Assembly (NCBI GenBank): GCA_009703445.1
Contig: WLGA01000041.1
Span: 1 to 8,898, forward strand
DNA from: Actinomycetota bacterium
GTDB lineage: Bacteria; Actinomycetota; Actinomycetes; Actinomycetales; Microbacteriaceae
Length of the DNA stretch: 8,898 bases
Direction: 5' to 3'
The notes under the pieces are model-generated. The model saw nothing but the letters and a program-made list of their open reading frames with translations, was not told where the DNA came from and did no database searches. The translations under genes were made by a program, and so were the position numbers. Of the stretch, positions 6,333 through 8,898 are shown piece after piece (the first letter of the stretch is position 1; each line of letters begins with the position of its first letter).

Positions 6333-8156
6333 ATGGATTCCGAACAACTATTTCCGCCGACTCCGCGTGCTCTCAATGACGCTGAACTGCAGGAAGTACT
6401 TGACCGCGCAAAGGCCGACGGTGGCGGAATTCTTGCAGCGATGCAGATTCTTGAGGCACAGGCCCAGCTCCGCGAAACAGATAAATCTGAGCTTCGCGCA
6501 TGGCAGGCGAAACAGGCGGAACTTGGTTCCGAAGAAGAGATCGCAACCGAACTCGATGAGGTACTCGCGGTTCGACAATTTGAAGGTGAGCCAGAGACCG
6601 TAATCCAAGTTGTCGAGCCGGAACCAGCTTCCGTAATCCAAATTGTCGAATCGGAGCCCAAGCCGAAGATCCAGGAAGCCGTCCGAGAGTCTCCTGTTGA
6701 AGTGGTCGTTCAGACCAAGCGCTTAGCGAAGGATCCATCATCAAGCCAATTCTGGGTTTGGCTTCCAATCTCGGGATCACTGCTTCCATTTGGCCTTGCC
6801 CTTTGGCTGCGCAGCTTGGGTCTAACCTTCGAACAATCACTAACCGCGGTCTTGCTAGGTATCTTTGCATCAGCGGGTGTCGTGGCCGTTGGTGCCATCG
6901 CCGGAAAACGTTCCTCTTTGCCGACTCTCGTGCTGTCTAGAGCAGCATTTGGTGTCTTCGGAAATCTAGGCCCCGCAGTCATCCTGGTTTTGTCACGGCT
7001 GTTCTGGGCACTCGTTCTCGTGACCCTCGGCTACCTTCTTATCGCGCAGAACCTCACCACGACTGCAAACATGTCTGGTGGTTCGGAGCCAATTTCTTGG
7101 ATAGCCGTAGCAGTGCTAGTTTTCGTTGTCTTGGGCTCCGCTGTGCTTTCATCCGTGGGAGGAAAGACACTCGTTTGGGCTCAGCGCCTCAGCGGAGGGC
7201 TAGGCATCATCACAGCTATTTCATTGGCTGGAGCCAAATTGAGCACCTCCGGTTTTGCCGACGAAGTCGGTCAATCGGGATCATGGCTTCGGGCATTGGG
7301 CGCGGGAGTCGTCATCTTTGCAATCTTCGGTCTGGCCTGGTCCTCTGCCTCATCCGACTATGCGAGCGGACTTCCGGTGAATGTTCGAGGCTGGAAGGTT
7401 GCCGGGTGGGCTTTGCTTTCCATGGGTGTGGTTCCGGCGGTGCTTGCCATCCTGGCGCTTCTAGCCTTTGGCACTCTCACGGATGCAGATTTTGCATCTT
7501 CGTTCAACGGATTAGTCGCGGGTTCCTCACTATCTACTCTCGCCGTGGCCGTTCAGATTTCGCTGATTTTCACGCTGGTCACCACAATCGCAATGTCCCT
7601 AAGGTCTTCGAGCATGAGCTTCGAGTCGATTCAGCTGAAGTTCAAAGCTTCGATAGCCACACCGATCATCGCGGTCTTGGCCGTTTCGTTTGCGGTGCTC
7701 GGGTTCTCATACTTGGGGGCAAGCGGTTTTTGGTTCAATCTGAAGGGCTATGCGCTTTTCCTAGCCGTTCCGGTCGCAGCCTGGTCGGGTGTTTTTGTCT
7801 CAGATGTGTTGATTCGCCGAATTGCATATCACGAAGTGTCTCTGAGCCGCAACTACGGTTTTTATAAGGCCGTAAATATCACCAACACTGCGGGTTGGTT
7901 GCTTGCTGTGGCTCTTGGATGGGGTCTACTTAAGAGCGATTTGGTTGAATTTAGCTGGCTTGGCTTCCTTGCCGATTTGTCCTCAAACGCCGAGTTTTGG
8001 GCTCAAAGCAATTTCGGTGTCGTAATTACATTCGCCGTAGGACTGTTGCTTCCGGTTTTCTTTGGGATCCCACGTGTTAAACGTCAAGAGCAAGAAGTGC
8101 TGGCCATTGAGGCCCGCAGAAACGATCTAAGAGACGTATTGGGGTTGGTTGATTAA
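6333..8156 (+). CDS. NCS1-like purine/cytosine permease-family membrane protein with long acidic N-terminus
   Basis: A 607-residue membrane protein. Residues 1-135 are hydrophilic and acidic, probably cytoplasmic, with a helical section (about 16-80) and an 11-residue repeat (90-122). From about 138 to 580 there are roughly 12 hydrophobic segments (near 140-160, 165-190, 210-238, 255-275, 283-303, 320-338, 353-380, 400-422, 440-462, 472-492, 513-535, 560-580). NCS1-type signatures are LPTLVLSRAAFGVFGN (196-211), resembling the P-x-x-x-R-x-x-FG region, and SSASSDYASGLP (337-348), resembling the SDYxRYLP motif. NCS1 proteins import nucleobases, hydantoins or related compounds with a cation. The substrate here is not deducible, and the altered second motif (no Arg-Tyr) leaves room for a different substrate. 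The start at 6333 lacks a ribosome site and seems leaderless. The stop overlaps the next gene's start by one base. Confidence 0.82.
   Translation: MDSEQLFPPTPRALNDAELQEVLDRAKADGGGILAAMQILEAQAQLRETDKSELRAWQAKQAELGSEEEIATELDEVLAVRQFEGEPETVIQVVEPEPASVIQIVESEPKPKIQEAVRESPVEVVVQTKRLAKDPSSSQFWVWLPISGSLLPFGLALWLRSLGLTFEQSLTAVLLGIFASAGVVAVGAIAGKRSSLPTLVLSRAAFGVFGNLGPAVILVLSRLFWALVLVTLGYLLIAQNLTTTANMSGGSEPISWIAVAVLVFVVLGSAVLSSVGGKTLVWAQRLSGGLGIITAISLAGAKLSTSGFADEVGQSGSWLRALGAGVVIFAIFGLAWSSASSDYASGLPVNVRGWKVAGWALLSMGVVPAVLAILALLAFGTLTDADFASSFNGLVAGSSLSTLAVAVQISLIFTLVTTIAMSLRSSSMSFESIQLKFKASIATPIIAVLAVSFAVLGFSYLGASGFWFNLKGYALFLAVPVAAWSGVFVSDVLIRRIAYHEVSLSRNYGFYKAVNITNTAGWLLAVALGWGLLKSDLVEFSWLGFLADLSSNAEFWAQSNFGVVITFAVGLLLPVFFGIPRVKRQEQEVLAIEARRNDLRDVLGLVD
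6600..6698 (+). repeat. Three degenerate 33-bp (11-residue) tandem repeats in the permease N-terminus
   Basis: Residues 90-100 (VIQVVEPEPAS) and 101-111 (VIQIVESEPKP) are clear copies; 112-122 (KIQEAVRESPV) is a weaker third. The first two copies are also similar in DNA, with most bases of CCGTAATCCAAGTTGTCGA shared at a 33-bp period, so they look like a fairly recent duplication. The pattern is hydrophobic-Ile-Gln followed by acidic and Pro residues, suggesting an extended linker or docking segment. Confidence 0.75.
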
Positions 8157-8898
8157 TGGCCGTTGTTTTGCGAGAGCTGCTTGAGAGCCTGGATGAATTT
8201 TGGCCGATCACCGGAGCCGATGACTGGGATGCGCCTGGGTTAGTTTGCGGTTCCCTCAATAGCCGGGTCTCGAGGATTCTCCTAACCGTGGACGTCACCG
8301 ACGAAATAGTCGAAGAGGCAGTAGCGGGTGGGTTTGATTTGATCATCGCGCACCATCCGCTGCTTTTGCGCGGCGTCAAGTCTGTTTCGGAGAACAGCTC
8401 CAAAGGAGCAGTTCTTGCCAAAGCTATTCGAGCGAACATTTCCATTTATGCCGCTCATACCAATGCGGATATCGTGCCAAGAGGGGTATCAGCAGCCTTG
8501 GCAGCGTCTTTCGGCCTTTTGAACGTTCGGCCGTTAGTTGAGACAGGCCCACAAACCGGGCACGGTCGCATCGGGTCCTTGAGTAACGACCTCACACTCG
8601 GTGAACTTGCCCAAGCTATCGCGCGCAAGCTGCCATCTACGGCCACCGGAGTTCGCGTCGCGGGTTCGTTTGAATCGCCGGTTCGAAGCGTTGCCCTTTG
8701 CGGTGGAGCGGGGGACTCCTTGATTGAGGATGCTTACGCGAGCGGGGCAGACGTCTACATAACTTCCGACCTGCGTCACCACCCAGTGCAGGAGATTCTT
8801 GAGAGAGCCCGAGCGGAAGGGCGTTCATTCTCCCTTATCGACATTTCTCACTGGGCGGCGGAATGGATCTGGCTCGAATGGGCAGCCGCGGACATCCA
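8156..8898 (+). CDS. Nif3/YbgI-family dinuclear metal-binding protein (3' end outside window)
   Basis: The visible 247 residues begin MAVVLRELLESLDEFWPITG. They contain the Nif3 family landmarks: DDWDAPGLVCG (22-32), TVDVT (44-48), the metal-ligand motif IAHHPLLLRGV (64-74) with His66 and His67, AAHTNAD (99-105) with His101 and Asp105, and later ITSDLRHHPVQE and DISHWAAEW with the second cluster of ligands. The family is annotated as Nif3-like dinuclear metal centre hexameric protein or GTP cyclohydrolase I type 2; its physiological role is unsettled. The ATG at 8156-8158 shares one base with the permease TAA (TAATG), so translation is probably coupled and transcription shared. The gene runs open to the window end; a further short C-terminal part is expected. 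Confidence 0.93.
   Translation, partial: MAVVLRELLESLDEFWPITGADDWDAPGLVCGSLNSRVSRILLTVDVTDEIVEEAVAGGFDLIIAHHPLLLRGVKSVSENSSKGAVLAKAIRANISIYAAHTNADIVPRGVSAALAASFGLLNVRPLVETGPQTGHGRIGSLSNDLTLGELAQAIARKLPSTATGVRVAGSFESPVRSVALCGGAGDSLIEDAYASGADVYITSDLRHHPVQEILERARAEGRSFSLIDISHWAAEWIWLEWAAADI

Noticed and set aside
6323..6870. Several minus-strand frames opposite the permease N-terminus
   Set aside because: Their low-complexity Ser/Arg-rich translations follow from the acidic, repetitive coding strand; no ribosome site or motif supports them.
7097..7867. A 256-residue open frame on the plus strand within the permease gene
   Set aside because: It lies in another frame of a clearly coding membrane protein gene; its Arg/Cys/Gly/Ser-rich composition and lack of any recognisable motif mark it as a shadow.
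1..8898. Search for mobile elements, CRISPR arrays, toxin-antitoxin or defence genes, and an integration at the tRNA
   Set aside because: No transposase, integrase, direct-repeat array or duplicated tRNA 3' end was seen; the genes flanking the tRNA look like ordinary chromosomal genes.

Overview
This window looks like chromosomal DNA from a high-GC Gram-positive bacterium. The best guess is Microbacteriaceae, perhaps a freshwater Luna-type lineage such as Rhodoluna or Aquiluna. The reasons are the gene order aceE, PucR-type regulator, fabD, fabH; an E1 of the large homodimeric AceE type; an AhpE-like peroxiredoxin close to the mycobacterial one; GTG starts; a tRNA without encoded CCA; and a GC content that looks moderate (low to mid 50s by eye, not computed). 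The genus is inference.

The left 5.5 kb is one tightly packed minus-strand operon, read from right to left: aceE (pyruvate dehydrogenase E1), a PucR/FasR-type regulator, fabD (malonyl-CoA:ACP transacylase) and fabH (KAS III, cut by the window edge). aceE and the regulator overlap by 14 nt, the regulator and fabD are 6 nt apart, and fabD and fabH are 11 nt apart. The layout links supply of acetyl-CoA (AceE) to the loading and priming steps of type II fatty acid synthesis (FabD, FabH), with the likely regulator between them. acpP and fabF are expected beyond base 1 but are not visible.

A 152-bp divergent intergenic region (5529-5680) separates this operon from a plus-strand AhpE-like peroxiredoxin, which carries a second cysteine in the position used by BCP/PrxQ enzymes. 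Next come a tRNA-Val(UAC) gene preceded by two small tetraloop hairpins and a strong 13-bp hairpin terminator. Only 11 bases after that hairpin a 607-residue NCS1-like permease begins. It has a long acidic cytoplasmic N-terminal extension with 11-residue repeats and probably uses a leaderless transcript. Its stop overlaps by one base the start of a Nif3/YbgI-type dinuclear-metal protein that runs off the right edge.

Most of the window is core metabolism. I see no mobile element, CRISPR array, phage gene or defence system, and no clear previously undescribed system. The points most worth a second look are the compact terminator/promoter/leaderless-start junction at 6292-6333, the second cysteine of the peroxiredoxin, the 5' end of aceE, the absence of an intergenic control region before fabD, and the repeat-bearing N-terminal extension of the permease.
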